NCBI GenBank assembly: GCA_019828595.1
Contig: JAHQRK010000009.1
Span: 124,001-188,000 of the forward strand
Reading direction: 5' to 3'
DNA: 64,000 nt
Source of the DNA: Aphanomyces cochlioides
Taxonomy: Eukaryota > Oomycota > Saprolegniomycetes > Saprolegniales > Verrucalvaceae
The notes below the pieces were generated by a model, which saw nothing but the letters and a program-made list of their open reading frames with translations, was not told the origin of the DNA and searched no databases. Of the stretch, positions 44,212-55,896 are shown piece by piece. Each line of letters opens with the position of its first letter. Position 1 is the stretch's first letter. Made by a program: the position numbers and the translations under genes.

Positions 44212-46075
44212 CACGGCACTGACACTTGAAGCTCGTTTTTGTCTGGGTGTAGTTGGACATTAGCTATCATATGGCTCATTTTGAATATCCCACCAAGACT
44301 GAGTGTCGTGATGGGTTCGGCCTATTATGGACAGATCCAGCAAGAAGGTCGAGTAGATATCTGACTCAGACTTACTATCTTGGGTTATGTTGACAGTAAG
44401 AACATCAAAGAACCTGTCGGTTGTTTAATGAAAACAGTTCCTGCACGTATTAATATATTTTCACTTAATACTTGGTCGTAGGGGACGCATTTCAGTGATA
44501 CATGTATGTAACAGGAATCATATGCAGTGTACGATGATGAGAGAACAACAGGTGCTGAGGTCCCAATGATAGTTGAAACCAACCAATCCAGTTTGATTGT
44601 CAACTTGGAGTTCCACCCCAAATTGTGGTTTCTTGGTTGACATAACAGCAATGAATGCTGTCGACAGGGTTCTTGGATCAAGCACGTTATTAATAGTAGT
44701 TGAGCCCTTCCCAAAGGAGAATGCTTGCCTGAAACTACCCAAAGAAGTAGAGGCCTGGCCTGCTCGTAATGAATGCTATCTACCGTACTCATACAGTCAA
44801 CTGATATCTTTGTTCGTTGATTACGAAGTTTTATTCCTCTCTTCATAGAATGTGGAACCTTTAACATCCTGCTAAACGATCGCAACGCTTTTTGTTGACA
44901 GAACAGAGACATCTCGACGAGCGACTTTTGTCGTTGGCAAAGCTTTCCAAAGGGAATCAATTAAAGCTAGGGGATCGTTTGGCAATTCATCTACTAGATA
45001 GATGCCTGTTTGAAACTACCCCTCTCCAAGACTGCTTGGTCCATGCATGGTGCTTGGTAACTCTCAACGCTACTTGAGCACACCCAATTCCCCTGAGAAT
45101 TGTGATGGTTTCTGGCAACCAAAGACAATGCAGTAGTTCGATTCTCTCGTGCCCTGTACGTACGTATTCTTGCGTAGCGTGGTTGATCGCTTTCTGTGTT
45201 ACGACTGAGTTTGACGCGTCAACCACACTTGCGCATCAACGAGTTCAATATGCAGAAACGCGCCAATGAACCATAGAACAGGACAGAGAATCACGTTACA
45301 AAACAACTGCAATACGTCGACCAGCGACTTTCGGGTTGATCCAGAGCTGTCAGATTGTGGTCTTGCATCCCACATTCAGAAATTGTGTGGCCATGCATTT
45401 TTTGAAAATGTCGTGCAAATCACGTGCAATCGAGATGCACAAAGTCACACCACCAGGTTGACTCAATATAATTCACTTAGAAGTCTGATGCCGCCTCGAA
45501 AGAAACTTAACAGCTTAGGAGTGAGCAATTATATCCCCTGGCAGTTATCGTACTGTTTTTACAACTTCGCGTTGATCCGTTTTGTCTCTCGATGTGACTT
45601 TCTCGATTCTGGTGTGGTGTTTCCTGTTCTCCATGGAAGTCCATATCGCGTGTACCATCTATACAGCATATGTCAAGATGGCTTGGACATTCTCAACATT
45701 ACCTGCATCACTAGTCTTTACACAAACAAATCGTCACCAGAGGAACGAGCGACCTTACTGATATCAGCTTGCTCACGCACCATTGGAAAATGAAGCTGTC
45801 TTACTCGCTATATTGAGCTTGAAATTTCGCTGGCCAATGTCGCTCAATTCGCACGCTCAATCTTAAAAGCACCCATGCTAAGAAGTTACAGTACATGGTC
45901 TTTTGCGTTGTTTCCTGGCTCATATGATCTAATTGATGAGGGCGGAGTATACTCGAGTCCACATTGAACAGTGGGGGAAATCAAACTCCCTGCTGTATAT
46001 TAACGCAAATGCATCCGGATGGACCAATCCCATAGCACCAGGCCTACTATTGAAGTCCATCAAAACGTCGCCGTA
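44212..46075. other. Unique spacer of the inverted duplication
   Basis: 1.86 kb without an inverted counterpart. ORFs on both strands (up to ~190 codons) show no convincing family. A minus-strand piece at 44518-44742 (FSFGKGSTTINNVLDPRT) looks protein-like but is short. It acts as the loop of the palindrome and as the shared upstream region of the two divergent intact GH7 genes. Confidence 0.55.
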
Positions 46076-46172
46076 CAGCAACTTCGACGCATATGTCATG
46101 GAAGTGGTTTTGGCATTGCTCAGTCTCAAAGACCTCATTTTCGGATTTACATCTTCGACAACAAGTCCAACC

Positions 46173-47795
46173 ATGAAGGCCGCTGCCACCATCGCCTACC
46201 TCGCCACGGCTCTCGTCGCCTTCTCCAACGCCCAACAAGTCGGCACGAGCAAGCCAGAAGTGCACCCTTCGCTCCCTTCCCAAACGTGTACCGCCTCGGG
46301 ATGCACCACCGAAAACACCAAGATCGTGCTTGATGCCAACTGGCGCTGGACCCACAACGTCGAAGGCTACACCAACTGCTACGCCGGCAACAAGTGGGAC
46401 TCGACCTTGTGCCCTGACCCGGCCACGTGCGCCAAGAACTGCGCCTTGGACGGTGCCGACTACACTGGCACGTACGGTATCTCTGCTTCTGGCAACACTG
46501 TGAGCATCGCCTTGAAGACTGGTGCCAACGTCGGTTCGCGCATCTACCTCCTCGAAGACGACAAGAAGTACAAGATGTTCAAGTTGCTCAACAAGGAGTT
46601 CACGTTCGATGTGGATGCCTCGCAACTGCCTTGCGGTCTCAACGGTGCGTTGTACTTTGTCCAGATGGACCAAGACGGTGGTATGTCCAAGTACCCCACG
46701 AACAAGGCCGGTGCCGCCTATGGTACAGGTTACTGCGACGCCCAATGTCCTCACGACATCAAGTTTATCAACGGTGAAGCCAACGTGAAGAACTGGACGC
46801 CAAGCAAGGGCGATCCCAACGGTGGTTCGGGCCAATACGGCTCGTGCTGCGCTGAAATGGATATCTGGGAATCCAACAGCTTCGGTCAAACCTACACATC
46901 GCACCCTTGCTCGACGACAGAGCCAACTCGTTGCTCTAGCCCCACGGAATGCGGTGACGATGTCACCAACAACCGCTACACTGGTATTTGCGACAAGGAC
47001 GGTTGCGACTTCAACCCTTACCGTTTCAACAACCACACGTTCTACGGCCCTGGTTCGTCGTACACCTTGGACTCGAGCAAGCCCGTGACGGTCGTGACCC
47101 AATTCATCACGGACGACAACACGGACAATGGCAACTTGGTGGAAATCAAGCGTTTCTACGTCCAAAACGGCAAGGTCATCGACAACTCCAACATCAACTG
47201 GTCTGGCATTGACGCCATCAACTCGTTGAACGAAAAGGTGTGCAACCAAGCCAAGACTGTGTTTGGCGACACCAACGACCATTCGAAGAAGGGTGGTTTG
47301 AAGGCCATGGGTGCTGCGTTGAAGAAGGGTGTGGTGTTGACGATGAGTTTGTGGGTGGACTACGCCGCCAACTGCTTGTGGTTGGACTCGACGTATCCAG
47401 TGGACAAGAGCCCATCGGTGCCTGGTGTTGGCCGTGGTCCATGCCCCACGTCGAGCGGTGTGCCTGCGGATGTGTTGGCTCAATCCGGTGGTGTGACTGT
47501 CAAGTACGGCAACATCCGTGTTGGTACGTTGGGCTCGACCACTTCGGTGAAGCCCAACTCATCTTCGTCGGTGCCAACGTCGGCCCCATCGTCTTCGGCC
47601 CCAACCAGCCGTCCTTCCACGTCGGCTCCGAGTTCCTTCCCTACGTCTGCTCCTTCCACCAGCGTTCCTTCGTCTGGTGCCGTTGGTGCTTGGGGCCAAT
47701 GTGGTGGTAACAACTACTCTGGTCCTACCTCGTGCGTGTCTGGCTACACGTGCAAGGCTTACTCGGAATGGTACTCTCAGTGCATCCCCAACTAA
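46173..47795 (+). CDS. GH7 cellobiohydrolase with C-terminal CBM1, copy 4
   Basis: 540 residues, the mirror copy of 42492-44114, with the same signal peptide, EMDIWE catalytic motif, linker and CBM1. The frame is open upstream to 45933, but the extra residues come partly from the unique spacer and are unlikely to be translated; 46173 gives the signal peptide. With copy 3 it forms a divergent pair about 2.06 kb apart. The upstream regions are identical for only ~97 bp before they enter the spacer, so the two promoters differ beyond that. Confidence 0.95.
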   Translation: MKAAATIAYLATALVAFSNAQQVGTSKPEVHPSLPSQTCTASGCTTENTKIVLDANWRWTHNVEGYTNCYAGNKWDSTLCPDPATCAKNCALDGADYTGTYGISASGNTVSIALKTGANVGSRIYLLEDDKKYKMFKLLNKEFTFDVDASQLPCGLNGALYFVQMDQDGGMSKYPTNKAGAAYGTGYCDAQCPHDIKFINGEANVKNWTPSKGDPNGGSGQYGSCCAEMDIWESNSFGQTYTSHPCSTTEPTRCSSPTECGDDVTNNRYTGICDKDGCDFNPYRFNNHTFYGPGSSYTLDSSKPVTVVTQFITDDNTDNGNLVEIKRFYVQNGKVIDNSNINWSGIDAINSLNEKVCNQAKTVFGDTNDHSKKGGLKAMGAALKKGVVLTMSLWVDYAANCLWLDSTYPVDKSPSVPGVGRGPCPTSSGVPADVLAQSGGVTVKYGNIRVGTLGSTTSVKPNSSSSVPTSAPSSSAPTSRPSTSAPSSFPTSAPSTSVPSSGAVGAWGQCGGNNYSGPTSCVSGYTCKAYSEWYSQCIPN

Positions 47796-50453
47796 GCACT
47801 CAAGTGTCAATGTGTATGAGTTGTATAACCATGAGATAACAGTATGTTTTCCTGTTCACTTGAACACACCCTTTGGTGCTGTGGTGCGCAGTGTGCATGC
47901 CTCAGCATCTCATACTCCTTGACCAACGCAAGTATCACCGGACATTTGAAGAAGTTGCTCATGTAGTAGGTTCGTTTCACCACCAGCCCACTCCAGCGGC
48001 ACTAGTCCTTTGATCTCCTTGTCAGTCTTGTCCTTGAATATGCTTTGTCTATCTGTTAACTTTCGCACTTAATGTTCTCGCCCTATTCACCCGAATTGAC
48101 AGCAATCAGTTCTTCCAAGAATAACTTGCTCTTCTTTATCAGAGCTCGTGCGTTCTTGGCTCCGAAAGTCGATGTGCACTCTGGCTACTTGGTCTAATCG
48201 ACTTCTTGGGTTCGCTCATCGCTGTCGAATTTGAACAGATTCGTCCACAGTATGTTGTCCGCTCATCATGTCATCGTTGTCGCATGATAAAATGTTTCAC
48301 TTCCTGCCGTGTTTGACAATGTGACTTCCTTTTGTGTGCGCTCATGTTCTGGTCTTCTTGATAATCGTTTTGCTGTCTGCTGGATCTCCATGCTTTACCA
48401 AGGTTTTGTGACTTATGTTAGTCCTGTCATTCACGATGACCACACTTGATGCCAGCTCGTTAGACTCTAAACTAATGAATGACCACATCATCGACTCAAG
48501 TCAAGGTCAAACGTTTGAAAGCATCAAGTAACAAGAATGTATGTATTGTTCATACAATTATTGTCTAGAAAATACTGTAGTTAAACCTTGTTCGAAATAG
48601 GTTTAATTTTATTGTCGATTTGGTATGATACACATCAGCTACAGACAACAAAATTCTAGTCACACTTTGACCGTCGATAAATTTCTGGAGAGTCATATTA
48701 TGGATAAGAAACGCGGTAATTTCGATAGATGTGGATTAGAGGAAGATACATTACCGCTTGAAATCGCCCTATTCAAAGAATCGATTGAGTTATGGCGATT
48801 CTTCTGAAGTGACTTTTGTGACCAAATGTATGGAAAAGGACAGATTTGGCCTTAGGGGTGCTCGTCAACTATACTTGAAGTTTGTATGGATAAATTTTCG
48901 GGATCATCTGAGTTGTTATCCGTATAGAATGAATGCTGGGCATGGTCAAGTATAAAAACTTTGGAGCTATTCCATAACTACCGTATTTGCCATGTCGTCA
49001 AATTATCATATGATAAGTGCAAGTCAACGATAAATTGGAAAATGCTTCACTTCTACATTCTGCCGTTTCATTGGTTAAAATAGACTGATATTCCATCAAG
49101 GTCGTTGGAATCGTGATTTTTATACACAACCTCAAGCTTGAAAATCAACGCATCATTTACTTGGACTGTGTCGCCGCAAATCTCATGTGACGTACATGAT
49201 CTTGTTCCGCTTCCACAAGAAACACCGACGACATCGACCGCACGTAGCTCTATTCCAAAGGGATCGACGCAGATACCAATACTTTTTCTCGGTTGAGCAT
49301 CATGATAGGCTGATTTCTGTCCAATCAAGAGGGAATAGGTGCAACTCATCGATAAATCCTAAAATCATTTAATTTTTGCCTTTAGGTGTAACTCAGCGAT
49401 GCAAAATCGTAGGTGCGAAAGTACGGCAAATACGGTATATTGCTAATAAATAAATCTTGCGATGATCCTACGAAGTCATTGAAGCACAAATGTGAGCGCA
49501 TTTGAAGCTAATTTATCTTTCCACTCATGAGCAAGGTGGAGCTCGTTCGATTAGTTGGACACCTCCTCTAAATTGCTAACAACTTCAATCGATACAAATG
49601 ATGCAATGTCAACAAGCTCCTTAATACCTGAAACTCTACAGCAACACCAATTATCTTTGTAAATAACGTTACAGCTGATGATTACTCTTAAGCAAGCCGA
49701 TATTATTCATTCGATTCCAAATTGGACTGGGCTGTCGAATCGAACCGACTCACCAGAATCGACTAACAATCGATTAGCCAATCATATATCAGTATTTTTC
49801 ATATTTTGACCAATCAAATAGTCCTGGACCCGCACCAACTGTACAGTTGCCAGAGTCAACAACTGGAACTTCGTCAACGAGGAATGTCGTCGATATGTGA
49901 TGTCCACCATACAAATTTCCACTTCCTGCGCAATCGAATCACACCAGTCGAATCGCATGTGTTGGTAAATCACTCCAACATCAGTTGAAAGATGCAGGGA
50001 TATCAGCGACAATTGCCAGACTGGGTGGTTGACGTCTTCGTTAGAATCGAGTTGCGTGTCAAATATCCCAAGTAGTCCTGGACCCGCACCGACTGCGGTT
50101 AACCAAACGAAGGACGTACAGTTGCCAGAGTCAACAACTGGAACTTCGTCAACGAGGACACCCACAACACTACTCATCTATTCCGAACAACAACTTCATC
50201 GCCAGTTCGTTCACCTTCGATCTGCATGCCCTGATGAAATAGAATGAACTTAAAAAATTAACTGTATTCCAGTTTCTATCAGCCTTGATCGAAGTTGAGA
50301 TCTGTGGCAGAGAAGGCCCTACCAGATTCTGCCAGACAAGATTATCAATATGATCGCATTGCACTCTCATTCAACCCGCGGGAGCACAAGAAAATTCAAC
50401 AGATAAACAAGCTGTTATCGATGGTTAACACAGCTCGACACAGACTTCGACAC
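47796..50453. other. Non-coding part of right arm
   Basis: Mirror of 39835-42491. It contains a 93-codon minus-strand ORF at 49068-49349 (VVGVSCGSGTRSCTS ... DALIFKLEVVYKNHD) with no recognised family, the direct repeat pair and the dispersed repeat at 49743-49821. Confidence 0.5.
49743..49821 (-). repeat. Dispersed ~75 bp repeat, copy 3 (mirror)
   Basis: Right-arm mirror image of the repeat at 40467-40545. Confidence 0.75.
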
Positions 50454-51165
50454 TTAGTTGGGGATGCACTGAGAGTACCATTCCGAATACGCCTTGCACG
50501 TGTACCCAGAGATACACGTGGTAGGACCAGCATAGTTGTTACCACCGCATTGACCCCAAGCACCGACGGCACCAGACGAAGGAGCACTGGTGGAAGGAGC
50601 AGACGTTGGGCGAGTGGTAGGGGCCGACGTCGAAGGAGCAGATGTCGAAGGAGCCGAGGTCGAAGGACGGGTGGTTGGGGCCGACGTCGATGGGGTGTTC
50701 GATGGAGCCGACGACGACGGGGTAGGCTTCACCGAAGTGGTCGAGCCCAACGTGCCGACACGGATGTTGCCGTACTTGACCGTCGCACCAGGGGATTGAG
50801 CCAACACATCCGCAGGCACACCGCTCGACGTGGGGCATGTACCACGACCCACACCAGGCACCGATGGGTCTTTCGTCACTGGGTACGTCGAGTCCAACCA
50901 CAAGCAATTGGCAGCGTAGTCCACCCACAAACTCATCGTCAACACCACACCCTTCTTCAACGCATCACCCATGGCCTTCAAGCCTCCCTTCTTCGAGTGG
51001 TCGTTGTTGTCACCAAACACAGTCTTGGCTTGGTTGCACACCTTTTCGTTCAACGAGTTGATGGCGTCAATGCCGCTCCAGTTGATGGGCGAGTTGTCAA
51101 TCACCTTGCCGTTTTGGACGTAGAAGCGCTTGATCTCGACCAAGTTGCCGTTGGCCGTGTTGTCG
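50454..51165 (-). pseudogene. GH7 cellobiohydrolase fragment 5 (5'-truncated)
   Basis: Mirror image of fragment 2 (39123-39834), with the same truncation point, intact stop, linker and CBM1. One difference was seen (51117 against 39171). No start, signal peptide or catalytic motif. Confidence 0.85.
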
Positions 51166-51166
51166 C

Positions 51167-52135
51167 GGCGATCCCAACGGTGGTTCTGGCCAATACGGCT
51201 CGTGCTGCGCTGAAATGGATATCTGGGAATCCAACTCCATCAGTCAAGCGTACACGTCTCACCCTTGCACGGTGACAAGCCAATACCGCTGCTCGAGTCC
51301 TACGGAATGCGGTGACGACGCCACCAACAACCGATACACCGGTGTGTGCGACAAGGGCGGTTGTGACTTCAACCCTTACCGCATGAACAACCACACGTTC
51401 TACGGTCCTGGCTCCAACTTTGCCGTGGACTCGACCAAACCCATCACGGTCGTGACCCAGTTCATCACGGACGACAACAAGGACAACGGCAACTTGGTCG
51501 AGATCAAGCGCTTCTACGTCCAAAACGGCAAGGTGATTGACAACTCGCCCATCAACTGGAGCGGCATTGACGCCATCAACTCGTTGAACGAAAAGGTGTG
51601 CAACCAAGCCAAGACTGTGTTTGGTGACAACAACGACCACTCGAAGAAGGGAGGTTTGAAGGCCATGGGTGATGGGTGTGGTGTTGACGATGAGTTTGTG
51701 GGTAGACTACGCTGCCAATTGCTTGTGGTTGGACTCGACATACCCAGTGACGAAAGACCCATCGGTGCCTGGTGTGGGTCGTGGTACATGCCCCACGTCG
51801 AGCGGTGTGCCTGCGGATGTGTTGGCTCAATTCCCTGGTGCGACGGTCAAGTACGGCAACATAAAGTGGGTGCCTTGGGTACGACGACCTCAGTGAAGCC
51901 TGGTCCTACGTCGGCTCCATCGAACACCCCATCGACGTCGACACCTAGCTCTCCAGCGACCACTGGCCCAACTGCTCGCCCCACGTCGGCTCCTTCCACC
52001 AGTGCTCCTCCGTCTGGATCTGTTGGTGCTTACGGCCAATGCGGTGGTATCAACTACTCTGGTCCTACCACATGCGTCTCTGGCTACACGTGCAAGGCGT
52101 ACTCGGAATGGTACTCTCAGTGCATCCCCAACTAA
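51167..52135 (+). pseudogene. GH7 cellobiohydrolase fragment 6 with compensating frameshifts
   Basis: Starts at the GGCGATCCCAACGG point like fragment 1 and contains EMDIWES. Near 51672 it lacks 11 bases (the codons ALKK in its relatives), shifting the frame. The shifted frame stays open for about 63 codons ([14 protein letters not shown], instead of [15 protein letters not shown]). A one-base loss near 51863 restores the frame, and a normal linker and CBM1 follow ([17 protein letters not shown]). The linker differs from that of fragments 1, 2 and 5, so it descends from a different paralogue or was converted. It lacks the 5' half and is not functional. Confidence 0.8.
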
Positions 52136-52959
52136 GCGTTCAAAGGGATAGTGTCGTTTTATATGTTTGGATAATGACACGTGTTATTTTGTGTCTCCTC
52201 AAATTGGCTCTATTGGTTGTTGGTACCTGCTGCTTTTGTGTTCAATCTCGTCCAAAGATGAAGTCGAAAGATATGAGTCTTAGATGTCACTAGAAGAGTA
52301 TGCTGTTCTTCGCAGACCATTTTGCATCAAGTTGTCTTCAAAGGTTAGTTTTGTCCCCTTCACTCATTGCGCCAGTTAACTTTTTCGACACAATAGAGTT
52401 CGAGCACTGTGATTATGCCCTGGATACCATCGCATTGCAGTCTTACGACGGCAAGTGAAGGAGAGGCACATGTGACGTACGTGATGGTAGGCGGCGTTAG
52501 CAGTGCACCTAAAATAGTGGCACCAACCGCGACCAATTTGCCCTTGACTTTTCGTTCAACATCTTGTAATAGTTTTAGTCTTCGAGGGGCGGATGCGTGA
52601 GATGACATTCTTCCTCGTGTGTGTGGTCAATTTGATATTTGATTGCTGTAATAGACGTCGTTACACCATTCGCTTGTGTAGTAGTCTACACCTTCCAAGG
52701 TGCATTTAGAGAGATCATAGCTACATGTCCCTTGAGCTGTCGCTGAAGCAATTGCAATATCAATCGACCCTATATGTTCACACCCGATGGCGTCAAGTAC
52801 ATCCTTAAGCAGTAGCCCATAGTGCCTTTAAGAGTATGACTATAACACAACGAGCTGGAGTTCAAAGTGAATGTCGTGGAGTCGTAGAGACTTCAACAGT
52901 TAGCCCGACTCCAAGTGAAAATACATGGCAAACATGACACAATCCATTAAACATCAAGC
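52136..52959. other. Intergenic region, no gene
   Basis: No convincing coding region. Short frames only. Confidence 0.5.
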
Positions 52960-54675
52960 TTAGTTGGGAATGCACTGAGAGTACCATTCCGAATACGTCT
53001 TGCACGTGCAGCCAGACACGCATGTGGACGAACCCGAATAGTTGTTACCACCGCATTGGCCCCACGCACCAACGGCACCAGACGAAGGAGCACTGGTGGA
53101 AGGAGCAGAGGTAGGAGCAGACGTTGGACGAGTGGTTGGCGCCGTGGTTGGACGAGTGGTAGGAGCCGTCGTTGGGCGAGTGGTAGGAGCCGTCGTTGGG
53201 CGAGTCGTAGGAGCAGTCGTTGGGCGGGTCGAAGGAACCGACGTAGGAGCCGACGAAGAAGGACGGCTCGTTGGCACCGACGAAGAAGGATTTGGCTTCA
53301 CAGACGTCGTCGAGCCCAAAGAACCCACCCGAATGTTGCCGTACTTGACAGTCGCACCGTCGGATTGAGCCAACACATCCGCAGGCACACCGCTCGACGT
53401 GGGGCATGGACCACGGCCAACACCAGGCACCGATGGGCTCTTGTCCACTGGATACGTCGAGTCCAACCACAAGCAGTTGGCGGCGTAGTCCACCCACAAA
53501 CTCATCGTCAACACCACACCCTTCTTCAACGCAGCACCCATGGCCTTCAAACCACCCTTCTTCGAATGGTCGTTGGTGTCGCCAAACACAGTCTTGGCTT
53601 GGTTGCACACCTTTGCGTTCAACGAGTTGATGGCGTCAATGCCAGACCAGTTGATGTTGGAGTTGTCGATGACCTTGCCGTTTTGGACGTAGAAACGCTT
53701 GATTTCCACCAAGTTGCCATTGTCCGTGTTGTCGTCCGTGATGAATTGGGTCACGACCGTCACGGGCTTGCTCGAGTCCAAGGTGTACGACGAACCAGGG
53801 CCGTAGAACGTGTGGTTGTTGAAACGGTAAGGGTTGAAGTCGCAACCGTCCTTGTCGCAAATACCAGTGTAGCGGTTGTTGGTGACATCGTCACCGCATT
53901 CCGTGGGGCTAGAGCAACGAGTTGGCTCTGTCGTCGAGCAAGGGTGCGATGTGTAGGTTTGACCGAAGCTGTTGGATTCCCAGATATCCATTTCAGCGCA
54001 GCACGAGCCGTATTGGCCCGAACCACCGTTGGGATCGCCCTTGCTTGGCGTCCAGTTCTTCACGTTGGCTTCACCGTTGATAAACTTGATGTCGTGAGGA
54101 CATTGGGCGTCGCAGTAACCTGTACCATAGGCGGCACCGGCCTTGTTCGTGGGGTACTTGGACATACCACCGTCTTGGTCCATCTGGACAAAGTACAACG
54201 CACCGTTGAGACCGCAAGGCAGTTGCGAGGCATCCACATCGAACGTGAACTCCTTGTTGAGCAACTTGAACATCTTGTACTTCTTGTCGTCTTCGAGGAG
54301 GTAGATGCGCGAACCGACGTTGGCACCAGTCTTCAAGGCGATGCTCACAGTGTTGCCAGAAGCAGAGATACCGTACGTGCCAGTGTAGTCGGCACCGTCC
54401 AAGGCGCAGTTCTTGGCGCACGTGGCCGGGTCAGGGCACAAGGTCGAGTCCCACTTGTTGCCGGCGTAGCAGTTGGTGTAGCCTTCGACGTTGTGGGTCC
54501 AGCGCCAGTTGGCATCAAGCACGATCTTGGTGTTTTCGGTGGTGCATCCCGAGGCGGTACACGTTTGGGAAGGGAGCGAAGGGTGCACTTCTGGCTTGCT
54601 CGTGCCGACTTGTTGGGCGTTGGAGAAGGCGACGAGAGCTGTGGCGAGGTAGGCGATGGTGGCAGCGGCCTTCAT
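52960..54675 (-). CDS. GH7 cellobiohydrolase with expanded linker and CBM1, copy 7
   Basis: 571 residues, signal peptide identical to copies 3 and 4 (start 54675). The catalytic domain is almost identical to theirs; one visible change is Glu to Ala in NEKVCN/NAKVCN. The linker is longer, with five [11 protein letters not shown] heptads in tandem (about 53120-53230). The CBM1 has [14 protein letters not shown] instead of [14 protein letters not shown]; the extra Cys and lost aromatic at that position may weaken cellulose contact (inference). Upstream identity with the other copies ends after ~50 bp, so it has its own promoter. Confidence 0.95.
   Translation of the reverse strand: MKAAATIAYLATALVAFSNAQQVGTSKPEVHPSLPSQTCTASGCTTENTKIVLDANWRWTHNVEGYTNCYAGNKWDSTLCPDPATCAKNCALDGADYTGTYGISASGNTVSIALKTGANVGSRIYLLEDDKKYKMFKLLNKEFTFDVDASQLPCGLNGALYFVQMDQDGGMSKYPTNKAGAAYGTGYCDAQCPHDIKFINGEANVKNWTPSKGDPNGGSGQYGSCCAEMDIWESNSFGQTYTSHPCSTTEPTRCSSPTECGDDVTNNRYTGICDKDGCDFNPYRFNNHTFYGPGSSYTLDSSKPVTVVTQFITDDNTDNGNLVEIKRFYVQNGKVIDNSNINWSGIDAINSLNAKVCNQAKTVFGDTNDHSKKGGLKAMGAALKKGVVLTMSLWVDYAANCLWLDSTYPVDKSPSVPGVGRGPCPTSSGVPADVLAQSDGATVKYGNIRVGSLGSTTSVKPNPSSSVPTSRPSSSAPTSVPSTRPTTAPTTRPTTAPTTRPTTAPTTRPTTAPTTRPTSAPTSAPSTSAPSSGAVGAWGQCGGNNYSGSSTCVSGCTCKTYSEWYSQCIPN
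53120..53230 (-). repeat. Linker-encoding tandem repeat
   Basis: Units of about 21 bases encode Thr-Arg-Pro-Thr-Thr-Ala-Pro. On the plus strand they read TAGGAGCCGTCGTTGGGCGA-like units. Replication slippage would explain the length difference from the GH7 copies without them. Confidence 0.75.
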
Positions 54676-54726
54676 GGTTGGACTTGTTGTCGAAGGTGTG
54701 AATCCGAAAATGAGACTCTTCAGCAC

Positions 54727-55896
54727 ATGTGACCACGACAGGCTTGAACTTTGACACGATCTCGAAGAACTCTCACTCCTGCTGATTGTGGCATGGACAA
54801 ATTCTGAATTTGCGTGGCTATGCCTGCACGATACTCTACTCGTTCGGACTTTCAGACGGTAGATTATCGCCTGTCATGATTCATGCACTGTTTATGGCTG
54901 GCCCATGCAAGAATCGAGCGATGTACCATAGTTGACTTTGTCGTGTTTGGCTCCTGCATATAGACTCATTAACTATTCTTTCCTCTTTAACGAGTTTTCT
55001 GTCCTATGGCGATTGCATAACGATTGAAACTTGACCGCCTTGACAGAGATCTTGTGGATTGTCGTTCCCATTCATCTTTGTGTAAAGGCTGGAGTGGACT
55101 TGAAATGGGTGTGTTACTGGTACGTAATTGTCTTGGGTGTGGCCAGTCAACAAGCAGTACCCATCATTCGAATCAATGTCTATCAGCAAAACGGCGACAC
55201 TGTACGAGATACGCACGTCGTTGCGAAGCTCGAAGAAGCCATTCGCAGCATCCACAGCGAGCACCCTCCTTTGCCGCCAACTGAGCAGCTCTACCAACAG
55301 CTTGGACTCAACATTCACATGTCTTCCTATCGTTCGTTGAAGGTCCATGCGTTCTTATCATGACCTCAAGAGAGTCCTGCCATGTTAAGATGAGTCCAAC
55401 AACTGGTTTCTCTATGTAAAGCCGATCCAGGGGAAGAGCAGATCGGTCCATGACAGATTGGAGCAGTTGACGCGTTTGTAAGCACCTCAGCTGTTTCCAA
55501 GCCGATTCCTGTAAAATATATACGAAGGATAATGACTCCTCGCCTGGGAAAAGAACGACCGACTGGTTCAGCCGCATCATGGCTTCATTCGATCACAGTC
55601 TAAAGAACGACTCGCCACACATTGAAAAACCCGCAGACAACGCGGGCCAAAGTTCAATGCGCATGGACTCGATTGGGATAACGCTGAAGACATGACATGA
55701 TATATCCCCAGGACGAGCATATGCTTGGACACTCTCTTCGCTGACGATGGGTTTATGAACAGCGTTTGTAAGCTTGCGTTACACGCAGAAAAAACATCAA
55801 TGTTTTGGCTTGTCTAAGTACAGTCGCGCTGTCGCTCACGCTTGGACATCATGGCACGTTTGATCAGTCTTGATTTTCTTCTCTCTCAACCAAGCC
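54727..55896. other. Intergenic region with one uncertain ORF
   Basis: A plus-strand frame at 55031-55363 contains a coding-like stretch (AVPIIRINVYQQNGD ... VAKLEEAIRSIHSEHPP) but has no recognised family and its 5' end is unclear. Otherwise nothing seen. Confidence 0.4.

Larger units (their letters stand above)
46076..51165 (-). repeat. Right arm of large inverted duplication (~5.1 kb)
   Basis: Reverse complement of 39123-44211. The inner end is at GTACAGCAACTTCG (46076) against GAAGTTGCTGCAC (44211). The outer end at 51165 coincides with the same fragment-fragment junction found at 39123, so the junction is older than, or was copied with, the duplication. Confidence 0.95.

Noticed and set aside
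42804..44222. 472-codon ORF antisense to GH7 copy 3 (and equivalents at 46047-47483, 53056-54732, 38447-39187, 50295-51275)
   Set aside because: Exact antisense of strongly biased coding sequence; the products are Arg/Val/His-rich with no family and the mirror copies simply follow the sense gene.
39123..51165. The palindrome as a pure library artefact (missed hairpin adapter)
   Set aside because: Such artefacts give no unique 1.86 kb spacer and no asymmetry; here the outer flanks differ and arms show a substitution and an indel. Not fully excluded without reads.
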